DNA from: Bdellovibrio sp. qaytius
GTDB taxonomy: Bacteria; Bdellovibrionota; Bdellovibrionia; Bdellovibrionales; Bdellovibrionaceae
Reading direction: 5' to 3'
Assembly (NCBI GenBank): GCA_004011035.1
Contig: CP025734.1
Coordinates: 124,001 to 188,000, forward strand
DNA: 64,000 nt
A program made the position numbers and the translations under genes. Shown piece by piece: positions 54,444 through 62,458 of the stretch. Position 1 is the first letter of the stretch. Each line of letters opens with the position of its first letter. The notes beneath the pieces are model-generated. The model searched no databases. It saw only the letters and a program-made list of their open reading frames with translations, and was not told where the DNA came from.

Positions 54444-55370
54444 ATGGAAATTCAGTCAACTCAGTTAAGTCAAAATCCTGCAATATCAAACACTTCGGTT
54501 TCAGCTCCAATGTTATCAGATTACATGGATTTCCGTTTGTTTTTAGCTGATTTTTATCAGTTTAAAAAAGACTCTACGAAGCGTTCTTTGCGCCCTTATA
54601 ACTACGCGATTTTCTCTGCAGCAGCAGATATTAAGTCTCCGAATTATTTAAAAATGATTATCGAAGGCAAAAGAAATCTTTCGATGGATATGGTTGCGAA
54701 ATTTGCGAAAGCTTGCGGGCTTAACAAAGCACAGAGTGATGAATTTAAATTATTAGTTTCTTTCAACCAAGCCGAAGACCCCGCAGATCGTAACTATGCT
54801 TTAAAATTAGTTTCTGAATATCGTGTTCAGCAAAAATTAAAACTTGGCGAATTTGATCGTAAAGTTTTTGAAAAAGTTCCGAACTGGATTGGCTGGATTA
54901 TTTATGCTCTTGTTGATCAAGAGGGTGTGACATTCGAGACAAGTAAGTTAAAAGATTTACTTCGTGGCAAAGCTTCTGAATCAGAGATCGATCAAGCTTT
55001 AAAAAATTTATTAATGAGTGGTGAATTACAAAAAGATGCAACAACGGGTATTATCTCAAAAGGTAAATCTTCTGAAGCGCCTGAAGAAATTCCTTCAGCA
55101 TTGATTCGTCAGTTGCAAATGCAATTGATGTATTTAGGCCTTGAGTCTTTATACCAAGATGCTCCGACAGAACGCGAGTTCGGTTCATTAACACTATCGT
55201 TAACACAAACTGAGTTTGAAGAGTTAAAGTTCAAGCTTCGCCAAATGCGCAAATCTCTACATAAAGAGAACAATATTGCGCGCTTAAATGGTAAAGGTGA
55301 GCGTGTATATCAGCTTAACCTTCAGTTGTTTCCGGTCAGTAATGCGGCCAAAAAAGAAGTGCTTACATAA
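54444..55370 (+). CDS. TIGR02147-family protein, probable regulator
   Basis: 308 aa from ATG 54444, behind GAGGAG. The N terminus (LSDYMDFRLFLADFYQFKK, SPNYLKMIIEGKRNLS, MVAKFAKACGL) is an HTH-like region and the middle has the VPNWIGWIIYAL segment; together these match the TIGR02147 family, which is expanded in Bdellovibrio and Fibrobacter. Function is untested; a DNA-binding role is presumed. The terminator overlapping its leader suggests regulated expression. Confidence 0.85.
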   Translation: MEIQSTQLSQNPAISNTSVSAPMLSDYMDFRLFLADFYQFKKDSTKRSLRPYNYAIFSAAADIKSPNYLKMIIEGKRNLSMDMVAKFAKACGLNKAQSDEFKLLVSFNQAEDPADRNYALKLVSEYRVQQKLKLGEFDRKVFEKVPNWIGWIIYALVDQEGVTFETSKLKDLLRGKASESEIDQALKNLLMSGELQKDATTGIISKGKSSEAPEEIPSALIRQLQMQLMYLGLESLYQDAPTEREFGSLTLSLTQTEFEELKFKLRQMRKSLHKENNIARLNGKGERVYQLNLQLFPVSNAAKKEVLT

Positions 55371-55553
55371 ATTTTGTTGAGCTTCTTGTTTGATATTTGT
55401 TTGGTTAAAACGCTGTTAATTTGCGCAGCGTATACCATAACAGATTCTGCTGTAAACCGACTGAAGCTTAATAAATAATCACAAATAATAAATTCTGAAA
55501 TTTTCTGAAACACAGTCTTTGGAGCCAGTTTGACGCTGGAAAAACCATCAATC

Positions 55554-55574
55554 TGTGGATAACTCTGTGGATTC
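55554..55574 (+). promoter_or_regulatory. Pair of DnaA-box-like sites
   Basis: TGTGGATAA (55554-55562) is the exact complement of the consensus DnaA box TTATCCACA; TGTGGATTC (55566-55574) is a second, weaker copy in the same direction, 12 bp on. No dnaA, dnaN or AT-rich unwinding element is near, so a regulatory DnaA site is more likely than an origin. Confidence 0.4.
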
Positions 55575-55840
55575 GGTTGAAAACTCTCTCTCAAAATCAA
55601 TTATATAACTAAAGAACTGTTTACGCGCACAGATAATTTCGCAAGATGTCAACATTCAGAGTCTGTACGACACCAGAACAGTTGCGGTCAAAATCTGAAT
55701 AAAAAGTGAAATTGTCATGACAGAAATAGAGTAAACACATTAGTGATTTTTGGTTCAGGAAATTTTCCACGTGTGTGTTTTGCGAGCATCGACGTTAATA
55801 ACACGAACTTTAGCAATTAGGACATTTGCGAATTTTGGTT

Positions 55841-55846
55841 TATACT
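55841..55846 (+). promoter_or_regulatory. Probable -10 element of the tmRNA promoter
   Basis: TATACT, 21 bases before the mature tmRNA 5' end; RNase P would remove a short leader. The -35 is not clear. Confidence 0.4.
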
Positions 55847-55867
55847 TTTTAAGTACATTTCGAAAGT

Positions 55868-56220
55868 GGGGGTGTACTGGCTTCGACGTGGGTCGTGAAG
55901 CAAAGGGAGCATACCGGGGCGCATGTGGACCTCGATAAAAACGTGCATATTACAATTGCTAACAACAATTATCAATTAGCAGCTTAGTTCTGTTAACGGA
56001 TTTGGCGTAGGTCGACGGTGTCGATGCCTGATCCGCCGATAATGCCGTCTCGGACTTCACTGGTTTCTCTGGAGTGAAGTCTTAATAGTTATCCAGGGGA
56101 TTGTTGTTCAGGATTTTGTTTGTGGAGGCCTGAGCAACTTAATTAAAACATAAACTAAGTATGTAGCGCCTTTCTGTGGAACTCTTGCGGACCCGGGTTC
56201 AATTCCCGGCACCTCCACCA
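55868..56220 (+). ncRNA. ssrA: tmRNA (ssrA)
   Basis: 353 nt. The 5' end GGGGGTGTACTGGCTTCGAC and the 3' end with T arm CCGGGTTCAATTCCCGG and CACCTCCACCA pair as a tRNA-Ala-like acceptor. The tag frame begins at GCT 55958 and reads ANNNYQLAA, then TAG (55985-55987). It rescues stalled ribosomes and marks the product for ClpXP. The 3' end is a frequent integration site, and the accessory operon starts about 110 bp after it. No strong terminator follows, perhaps displaced by an insertion. Confidence 0.97.
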
Positions 56221-56271
56221 ATTTTTAAGACCTAAGCTTGCACTGCGAAGGTCCAGCGACTTCTATATCCA

Positions 56272-56300
56272 TTGAACATTAATTTTAATATAAATAGAAT
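56272..56300 (+). promoter_or_regulatory. Promoter of the ABC-3C-like operon
   Basis: TTGAAC (56272-56277), 17 bases, TAGAAT (56295-56300): a good sigma70-type pair. Start of transcription would be near 56307, giving a leader of about 27 nt before GTG 56334. Confidence 0.55.
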
Positions 56301-56333
56301 TATATTGAGTGAGTCGTTTGCTTTGGAGTAAGT

Positions 56334-56939
56334 GTGAGTGATGAAAAAAAAAATATGGAATTGGTTCCAGCCGGAGATACCACGATTGCTAATACATTAG
56401 CAAATGTAGACATTTCCGGAAATTATACCGGTGGAAATTCCATTAACGCGAAATATTACCTACCTGGCGTCCAAGCTACTCAGGTAATTGAACACATTGA
56501 GTTTCTAGAAACATTTTCAGCTCGCGCTGCCGAATACATTGTCAACGTGGCATTTCGTATTGCTGAGCAATCTGCTGTTGTAGTTTCAGAGGATCTCGGC
56601 TTTGAGAACGAAAAATTAAATGAAAAATTTAAGAACATGAATTGTACACCTACCTACCGTTCTTGGTTTAACGAGCATGCAACAAATTTTTCAATGATAA
56701 ATCATCTTAGGGAAACAGACTCTTTTCAGGGTAAAACTAAAGTTATCCGTGGCGTCGTAGGATTAATTCGGCAACTATATCTGCAACTACTTGATAAGCA
56801 CGATAATGGTGATAAGATTCATAACGCTATTTTCATTTATATTTCAAGGCATGCACTTACTGAAGAACAAGCATATGCAACACACAGTCTAATATTTTAT
56901 GTAATTAACGAATGCGGAATTTTTAATGAAAAAAAATGA
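56334..56939 (+). CDS. ABC-3C-like system component with N-terminal YTGG motif
   Basis: 201 aa from GTG, five bases after GGAG. Residues 21-35 carry TLANVDISGNYTGGN, which recurs twice in the 86-aa membrane protein three genes on. From about 50 the sequence is alpha-helical (EHIEFLETFSARAAEYIV, IRGVVGLIRQLYLQLLDK) and resembles the C-terminal helical component of ABC-three-component systems in size and position, though I cannot name the subfamily. It overlaps the next gene by 14 bp. It may link the ATPase to an effector or target. Confidence 0.6.
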   Translation: MSDEKKNMELVPAGDTTIANTLANVDISGNYTGGNSINAKYYLPGVQATQVIEHIEFLETFSARAAEYIVNVAFRIAEQSAVVVSEDLGFENEKLNEKFKNMNCTPTYRSWFNEHATNFSMINHLRETDSFQGKTKVIRGVVGLIRQLYLQLLDKHDNGDKIHNAIFIYISRHALTEEQAYATHSLIFYVINECGIFNEKK

Positions 56940-57177
56940 ATTACTTTTAGACAAACTTTCACTTCCGCAAAATCATCCGCTCTATATTGCTATGCAAGCC
57001 TACAAGGCTACCGAAAAAGAAATTCATATCGACGACTTAATTAAGAGAGTTCAAAGAAAGCGAAGAAGCATAAATAGCTTGTCCGATGAAGCACGAATTT
57101 TAAAGGCAGTTGGGATTCTAATTCATTTGGGAAAATTAAAATATTATAAAGGATTTATTTACAGAGATGCAACTTAG
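56926..57177 (+). CDS. Small middle component of an ABC-3C-like system
   Basis: 83 aa. LPQNHPLYIAMQAYKATEKE, a helix with RVQRKRRS, and KAVGILIHLGKLKYYKGFIY: a short winged-helix-like pattern like the small middle components found before DUF2326 ATPases. The fit is by size, place and shape rather than identity. Overlaps of 14 and 11 bp with both neighbours show one transcript and probably matched synthesis. Confidence 0.58.
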   Translation: MKKNELLLDKLSLPQNHPLYIAMQAYKATEKEIHIDDLIKRVQRKRRSINSLSDEARILKAVGILIHLGKLKYYKGFIYRDAT

Positions 57178-59011
57178 TAAACTATACTACGATCATGAAC
57201 GCCAGTGTGAATTTCATGAAGGGTTCAATATTATTTTAGGAAAAAATAGGTTAGAAAATGGGGCTGCGGAAAAAGGTCGTAGTACTTTTTCCGATACGAA
57301 TGGCTTAGGAAAATCTCTTATTGTTAATAGCATTAAGTATGCTTTGGCAGGAGAGAGTAGCTCATATTTTGAATCCACTTTTTTTGCAGAAAACAGTCTC
57401 TGGATCAGGTTAGAAGTTATTGTGCACGGTGCAAAACAATTATTTATCCGGCCACTCTCGACTGAATTGCGAGATACATTTTTTGTAGTATTTAATGGTT
57501 CACTTAAAGAACATTTGTCTCACTTAAAAAGTCTTGGTCAAAGAATTGAATCCATTGAAACTGCGTCAGATGTTAATCTAACTTTTAATAGTGATAAGCG
57601 ATATTCCGTTTTAACAAAAGAAGAGTACAAAAAACATTTAAGTAAATTAGAAAATATTGATTATTCAAAAGGTAACTTAAGTTTCTCATCGCTGCTGGAT
57701 TTTTTAATTCGTGACGAAAAAGAAGGGTTTAGTGACCCAATAGCACGCGTAGGGCGTCAGACTTGGGTTCAGCATAGGTCTGCTCAGTACTTGTTTGGAC
57801 TCCCCTTTTTTCTAGAGGAATCGGCTAGCGATATCCAAGATAGAATTCTAGAAAAACTTTCTATCTTAAAAAGCAAACAGTCAGAGTTAAATTCACGCGG
57901 TATTAAAAATATCGACAAGATTGAAAATCTAGAAATGCAAACTCATAGAAAATTAGATCAACTTAAAAAAGAGATAAATTCTTTAGAAATCACGGACAGT
58001 TTGGAAGTTGTACGCAAAGAATATTCTGAAAATAGACTTGCTTTGATGGAAGTGAATCTACAGATTACTCAAAAAGAATCGTATGTGGATAATTATAGTA
58101 ACAATCTTGAAGATATTAAAAGTAAAGCTAGTGCTCTCTCTGAATTGCTGGCTATTGATAAATTTTATGACGATTTGATTGGCTATTTTCCTGTTCCAAT
58201 CAAACAAAATTTTAGTAATTTTTCTACTTTTTTTGAATCTGTTTCTCTAGACCGTAAAGAGTACTATCAAAATTTAATTCAAGTTTTGAAAAGGGAAATC
58301 AAGGCCTTAAAAGCAGAAAAAATCGACGTAGAAAGTAAAGTTCAGGAATTGGCATATCAATTTAAAGGAACAACCATTGTAAGAGATGTTGCACTTTTAA
58401 CATCTCGAGAAGAAGAGCTAAAAACAGAACTAACTCATCTAAGCCGATTTCGGCACACTTTACTTGAATGTGAAGCATTTGAATCGGAAATTGATGCCTT
58501 AGTTAAAAAGCGCGAAGCTTTGTTAAAGCAAGGAAAAACAGAAGAAGTACGCAGTCGTAATAGACGTTCAGAGTTAATTAAATTATTTCAAGAGTTAGTA
58601 CTTAGTATTTATGAAACCCAAGATGGCACTCTAGAGTTCGACTATATATCGGAACAAAAAAGCAGTATCGCAGGTCGAACCGAAATTTTATGTAGTATTC
58701 CTTCGCAAGGATCTCATGGCAGAACTTATGGAAAAATTAATATTTTTGATTTCGTCTGGTTTCTGAGAAATCGAGAGAGTGAAGAGTTCGATCCAGAGTT
58801 TTTAATTCATGATGGATCTTATGCGAAAATTAGTCGTGAAGTGAAAGAGCGAATGCTTCAAACAATTATCAATAAAATTGGAAATAAAAAACAATATATT
58901 ATTACATTAAACGAAGGCGAAGTTCAGGACCTGAGTAAATATCAACAGTATGTTTGTTGTATCCTTGATGGGTCTAGTACTGAAGGCAAATTTTTTAAGG
59001 AGCAGTTTTAA
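57167..59011 (+). CDS. DUF2326-type coiled-coil ABC ATPase (ABC-3C ATPase)
   Basis: 614 aa. N terminus LYYDHERQCEFHEGFNIILG, Walker A SDTNGLGKSLI at 43-52, then a globular lobe, a coiled coil (about 225-470) and a C-terminal half with SQGSHGRTYGKINIFDFVWF (signature region) and FDPEFLIHDG near 545 (Walker B), as in DUF2326. SMC/RecN-like architecture: two molecules should join ATP heads through a long coiled coil. In ABC-3C systems this ATPase is thought to sense foreign nucleic acid or protein and switch the partner proteins. AT-rich and unlike the housekeeping genes in codon use. Confidence 0.85.
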   Translation: MQLSKLYYDHERQCEFHEGFNIILGKNRLENGAAEKGRSTFSDTNGLGKSLIVNSIKYALAGESSSYFESTFFAENSLWIRLEVIVHGAKQLFIRPLSTELRDTFFVVFNGSLKEHLSHLKSLGQRIESIETASDVNLTFNSDKRYSVLTKEEYKKHLSKLENIDYSKGNLSFSSLLDFLIRDEKEGFSDPIARVGRQTWVQHRSAQYLFGLPFFLEESASDIQDRILEKLSILKSKQSELNSRGIKNIDKIENLEMQTHRKLDQLKKEINSLEITDSLEVVRKEYSENRLALMEVNLQITQKESYVDNYSNNLEDIKSKASALSELLAIDKFYDDLIGYFPVPIKQNFSNFSTFFESVSLDRKEYYQNLIQVLKREIKALKAEKIDVESKVQELAYQFKGTTIVRDVALLTSREEELKTELTHLSRFRHTLLECEAFESEIDALVKKREALLKQGKTEEVRSRNRRSELIKLFQELVLSIYETQDGTLEFDYISEQKSSIAGRTEILCSIPSQGSHGRTYGKINIFDFVWFLRNRESEEFDPEFLIHDGSYAKISREVKERMLQTIINKIGNKKQYIITLNEGEVQDLSKYQQYVCCILDGSSTEGKFFKEQF

Positions 59012-59271
59012 TGAATAGCGAAATAGTAAGTTGGTTGGATTCTTCTTGGGTAAAGCTTATTGGCCTTTTGGCATCAGTAATATCGATAGTTGGTATTTTT
59101 TATTGGAATCGACAATCAAAAATACGAAACAAACTTAATAATGTAAAAATAGGTGGAAGCTACACTGGTGGTGATCAAGGGCAAGATTCGCCAGTTGAAT
59201 CGCAGAAGATTAAAAATGAACTAAAAAATACTTCCGTCGGTGGAGATTATACCGGCGGGAGTAAAAAGTAA
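59011..59271 (+). CDS. Small membrane protein with two YTGG motifs
   Basis: 86 aa, start overlapping the ATPase stop by one base (TAATG). One transmembrane helix (about 14-32), then a basic segment and a polar tail with two copies of the motif found in the first protein: KLNNVKIGGSYTGGD (41-55) and ELKNTSVGGDYTGGS (70-84), 29 residues apart. This shape, a short tail on a membrane helix, suits a membrane effector or anchor that docks through the motif. Not recognised in any family. Confidence 0.6.
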   Translation: MNSEIVSWLDSSWVKLIGLLASVISIVGIFYWNRQSKIRNKLNNVKIGGSYTGGDQGQDSPVESQKIKNELKNTSVGGDYTGGSKK

Positions 59272-59379
59272 TTTTTGACACCCTACCAATTTTAAAAGTT
59301 GGCGTCGTCTGGATAAAATTTCGAGGATATCTCAGGTGAAGGATCAATGCTTTAGTAGAAATTGACCGTGGAGGCGCAA

Positions 59380-60297
59380 TTGTTTAATTTTTTAATGAGT
59401 TCTGACCCTGAGGCTTGGGACAAAGGGGTTTACGAGTATCCACTGGATAGATTTCTTGAGGGTACAGATGAAAAGATCAGGGCGAAGTATAAAGATTTAA
59501 ACCTTGTAAATCTTGAGGCGCTTAAGCAGCTTCCTACTTTATTTACTGTAGAGGGTGAGCAAAAAGAATCAAGAATTGGATATATAGAAAACATAAAGGT
59601 GCGTAGCAAAGCCTTGTATATTGAATTTGCGTTTGATCCAATTCTACCTCTGATTCCACAGGGTGCCCTTAAACAGCTAGATAAACCTTTTGATATCGGT
59701 CGTTGGGGTCTCAATAGAACCCGTTGGATGATCAAAGAGGCAGATCTATTTTTTGAATTGGTGAAGGCTAATTTTTTAATACAAAAGCAAGTTGATGCAG
59801 CTTTATTTTTTAGAAAACACAATTCTCACGGAGCTAATAGACAAAACAATATCGATGTTCTGAATAATGATCATGTATTTATTGTCCATGGTCATGATGA
59901 TGAAGCTAAGGTTGAAGCTGTTTCTTTTGTGAAATCCGTTGGCTTGACGCCAATAATACTTCACGAACAGGCTAGCCAGGGCAAAACGATAATAGAAAAA
60001 ATTGAGGCTTATACAAATGTTGGATTTGCAATAGTCTTATACACTCCATGCGATCTAGGGAGCGCTAAAAATGTTGCCTATAAAGGATTTAATCCAAGAG
60101 CCCGCCAGAATGTAGTTTTAGAGCATGGATATTTGATGGCAAAGCTAGGAAGATCTAAAGTGGCAGCTTTAGTAAAAGGGAGTATTGAAACGCCAAACGA
60201 TATTAGTGGTGTAGTATATATTAATTTTGACTCTCAGGGTAATTGGAAAAATGAATTGAGAAGAGAGTTAAGCGTAGCGGGTGCGCCAATAGTCTAA
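59380..60297 (+). CDS. TIR-domain protein (PF10137-type nucleotide-binding)
   Basis: 305 aa from TTG 59380, five bases after TGGAGG; an upstream TTG (59362) and GTG (59368) lie before or within that site. Residues 1-155 are a domain with FDIGRWGLNRTRWMIKEADL, often seen ahead of this TIR type. Residues about 163-305 are the TIR-like domain: VFIVHGHDDE, GKTIIEKIE and RARQNVVLEHGYLMAKLGR (about 239-257; the Glu is the likely NADase residue). Such proteins deplete NAD in antiphage systems. It may be a second defence unit or an effector of the preceding operon. Confidence 0.8.
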   Translation: MFNFLMSSDPEAWDKGVYEYPLDRFLEGTDEKIRAKYKDLNLVNLEALKQLPTLFTVEGEQKESRIGYIENIKVRSKALYIEFAFDPILPLIPQGALKQLDKPFDIGRWGLNRTRWMIKEADLFFELVKANFLIQKQVDAALFFRKHNSHGANRQNNIDVLNNDHVFIVHGHDDEAKVEAVSFVKSVGLTPIILHEQASQGKTIIEKIEAYTNVGFAIVLYTPCDLGSAKNVAYKGFNPRARQNVVLEHGYLMAKLGRSKVAALVKGSIETPNDISGVVYINFDSQGNWKNELRRELSVAGAPIV

Positions 60298-60334
60298 GTT
60301 ATGTTAAGACCTACTTAAGTAAGGTGGTTATAGT

Positions 60335-60880
60335 ATGGGATCAGTGCAGAAAAACAAATATTTAATACTATGTTTAGTGGCTGTAGTTATTATGCTGATT
60401 CAGCACCCTGATGTTTTAACTTTCGAATTCTTGTATAAGCCTGATCATACAAATGATCAGAAGTTTCAGGTTCAGCAGTTATCAATGTATAGCACTGAGC
60501 AGCTAAAGATTTTTTTATCAAATTCTCACGTTTTAGGGGCTGAGGGTATTATATTGGCTGCCAAAGAATTAGCGGCTAAAGAAAATAACGCTGTTGTGCA
60601 GCCAAACAATTGTTCAAACTGCGAAGAGTCTTTGAAACACGTTGCTAAGGCATTATCAGTTGAACAAGCAAGAGTTAAAAAAATTGAGGGTAAAGAAACT
60701 ATTGAAACGGTTTCTAAAGTCATAAATGTTATACTAATATTAATATTTGGTGGATCGATACATCATTTAAACCGTGAAAAAACGCTTAACCCTGAAAAAT
60801 CTCCCGATTATGATAGACAGATAAGCTCATTGAACTTTTATTGGATTGCTTTGGTATCTGTAATAGCTCTTATTTTTTAA
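60335..60880 (+). CDS. Three-span membrane protein of unknown function
   Basis: 181 aa from ATG, seven bases after AAGGTGG. Transmembrane helices at about 8-25, 123-140 and 165-180, with a helical loop containing a CSNCEES pair. It follows the TIR gene by 37 bp on the same strand and may be its partner. No family recognised. Confidence 0.6.
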   Translation: MGSVQKNKYLILCLVAVVIMLIQHPDVLTFEFLYKPDHTNDQKFQVQQLSMYSTEQLKIFLSNSHVLGAEGIILAAKELAAKENNAVVQPNNCSNCEESLKHVAKALSVEQARVKKIEGKETIETVSKVINVILILIFGGSIHHLNREKTLNPEKSPDYDRQISSLNFYWIALVSVIALIF

Positions 60881-60940
60881 GTGGTGGCAGAAATAACCTA
60901 ATAATTTTGTCTCTGAAGTCTTAAACTAAAATAAATGCAG

Positions 60941-60976
60941 GTTTTTCTTACATTGCATTACAGTGTAAGAAAAAAC
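60941..60976. repeat. 12-bp inverted repeat between convergent genes
   Basis: GTTTTTCTTACA (60941-60952) and TGTAAGAAAAAAC (60964-60976) are inverted copies (one extra A) around an 11-base loop. T lies on the 5' side and A on the 3' side in both directions, so it is not a standard terminator. It may mark an old island edge. Confidence 0.5.
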
Positions 60977-60978
60977 GA

Positions 60979-61905
60979 CTATCTTTCTGAACGAGCAATA
61001 TAATCTTTGTAAAAATCGACAAAATATTTTTCTCGTGCAGTCACTGGTCTTTCTAAGCGCCGCGCTAATATAATCTGATTTATAAGATCGCGACCAGTAA
61101 CTGAAATATTCTTGAGTCGGCCAGCTTTCAAATCGGCTTCGACTAAATGTTCCGGTACAACGCTGATGCCAAGGCCTCCCTTAGTAGCCTTAATAACTGA
61201 TCTCACACTTTCAGCAGAAAAAACGATACGCAAATCAGGAGCGTTTTTGCCAAAGTGATGTTGTATCCACATTTTTATCACTGGTGCATGGTGGATATAA
61301 TCAATAAAGTTCAACTTTTTCAGATCATCGTATTTGAGTGAAGACTTCTTAACAACTTCGTCAAAATATTTATTAGAACAGACTAGAATAAACTTTTCTT
61401 TCATCACGTTAAGTGATGAGACGGGATAGTTCTTGGCATGAAAGTCTCCGTTATCTACGAAGGCCACGTCCAGCTTACTGTCTGTCAACATCTCCAAAAG
61501 AATCACCGGAGTAGCAAGTTTCAGTTCGAATGTGATTTGTGGATGCTTTTTTTGAAATTCAACAATTACATCAGTTAAATGTGTCGAACCAAAATCTTGT
61601 GGTGCCCCAATGCGCAAGTGGCCAACAGGATTTCTTTTTCCCGTTTCGATCTCGGCAACTGTCGTCTGAAGTTCAGCTATGAATGGTGCTATAGTACGAA
61701 ATAAAAGCTCGGCTGGTTCAGTCGGTAAGACGTTTTTACTGTCTCTGATAAACAGTTTAGTTTGAAGTTCGTACTCAAGAGCTTTTAGACTTTGGCTTAT
61801 AGCTGATCGGGTGATGTTAAGTACTTTAGCTGCCTGAATAAGGCTTCTTTGTGTGTACACAACATAAAATACTTTCATTCGATTAAGATCTGGTATGTTT
61901 AGCAT
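60979..61905 (-). CDS. LysR-family transcription regulator
   Basis: 308 aa. N-terminal winged HTH (residues about 3-62: LNRMKVFYVVYTQRSLIQAA, ITRSAISQSLKALEYEL) and a periplasmic-binding-like effector domain (about 92-300) with HLRIGAPQDFGSTHL. It is divergent from the VOC gene with a dyad between them, which suggests control of itself and that gene. Ligand unknown. Confidence 0.92.
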   Translation of the reverse strand: MLNIPDLNRMKVFYVVYTQRSLIQAAKVLNITRSAISQSLKALEYELQTKLFIRDSKNVLPTEPAELLFRTIAPFIAELQTTVAEIETGKRNPVGHLRIGAPQDFGSTHLTDVIVEFQKKHPQITFELKLATPVILLEMLTDSKLDVAFVDNGDFHAKNYPVSSLNVMKEKFILVCSNKYFDEVVKKSSLKYDDLKKLNFIDYIHHAPVIKMWIQHHFGKNAPDLRIVFSAESVRSVIKATKGGLGISVVPEHLVEADLKAGRLKNISVTGRDLINQIILARRLERPVTAREKYFVDFYKDYIARSER

Positions 61906-61906
61906 A

Positions 61907-61925
61907 ACTAACCATTAAAGTTAGT
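61907..61925. promoter_or_regulatory. LysR-type dyad next to the regulator start
   Basis: ACTAAC, seven bases, GTTAGT: a perfect dyad, one base from the LysR start codon and about 86 bp before the VOC gene. It fits the usual interrupted-palindrome LysR site. Confidence 0.55.
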
Positions 61926-62011
61926 ATAGGTAGTTTTACTTTTCAACAGAAGATCGATATATGTTTGACCATTCGGCCGTAATGAACCGGCTGATGCGAA
62001 AAGGAGCCACA

Positions 62012-62377
62012 ATGATTTCTGTCAGATATTTGGTAAACGATGTTGAGGCTTCGATCAAGTTTTACACCCAGTCTCTTGGCTTTGAGCTCAAGCAGCAGTT
62101 TGGCCTTGCGATGGCGATCATCGCAAAAGAAGATATGACCTTGTGGCTTGCTGGTCCACAATCATCAGCCGCGCAGGCCATGCCGGATGGAAGAAAACCA
62201 GAATCTGGTGGTTGGAATAGATTTGTTATGCAAGTTGACGATTTGTCAGGTCTTGTCGAAAAAATGCGATCTCAAGGGGCACAGTTTCGAAGCGACGTCG
62301 TGAAAGGCCCTGGTGGTTCGCAAGTGCTTTGCGAAGATCCATCGGGCAATGTGATTGAAATTTTTCAACCGAACTGA
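62012..62377 (+). CDS. VOC-superfamily protein (glyoxalase-like)
   Basis: 121 aa from ATG 62012, five bases after AAAGGAG; the frame from 61961 lacks a site. Two beta-alpha-beta-beta-beta modules: MISVRYLVNDVEASIKFYTQ and GWNRFVMQVDDLSGLVEKM, ending VLCEDPSGNVIEIFQP. VOC proteins are metal enzymes or drug-binding proteins; the exact reaction cannot be told. Likely controlled by the divergent LysR protein. Confidence 0.85.
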   Translation: MISVRYLVNDVEASIKFYTQSLGFELKQQFGLAMAIIAKEDMTLWLAGPQSSAAQAMPDGRKPESGGWNRFVMQVDDLSGLVEKMRSQGAQFRSDVVKGPGGSQVLCEDPSGNVIEIFQPN

Positions 62378-62458
62378 TAGCTTGAGTTTGTATAGCGATT
62401 TGAAGTTAGGTGGCTACGGGTTCAGCTAGAACATTTTCTGTTCAGGGGCAGAGGTTTA

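Larger units (their letters stand above)
55371..55867. other. Intergenic region before tmRNA
   Basis: Nearly 500 bp without a credible gene. It holds two DnaA-box-like 9-mers (55554-55574), an imperfect CCAG/CTGG hairpin at about 55526 and the likely tmRNA promoter (TATACT at 55841). I see no repeats or remnant genes. Confidence 0.5.

Noticed and set aside
55554-55574. Replication origin at the DnaA-box pair
   Set aside because: Only two boxes, and no dnaA, dnaN, gyr genes or clear AT-rich unwinding region nearby; kept as a possible regulatory site only.
55750-55938. 62-codon open frame on plus
   Set aside because: It runs into the tmRNA 5' end and has no coding character.
56221-60980. Second copy of the ssrA 3' end (attR) after the accessory block
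   Set aside because: I looked for the GGTTCAATTCCCGG...CCTCCACCA sequence downstream and did not find it within the window; no integrase gene either.
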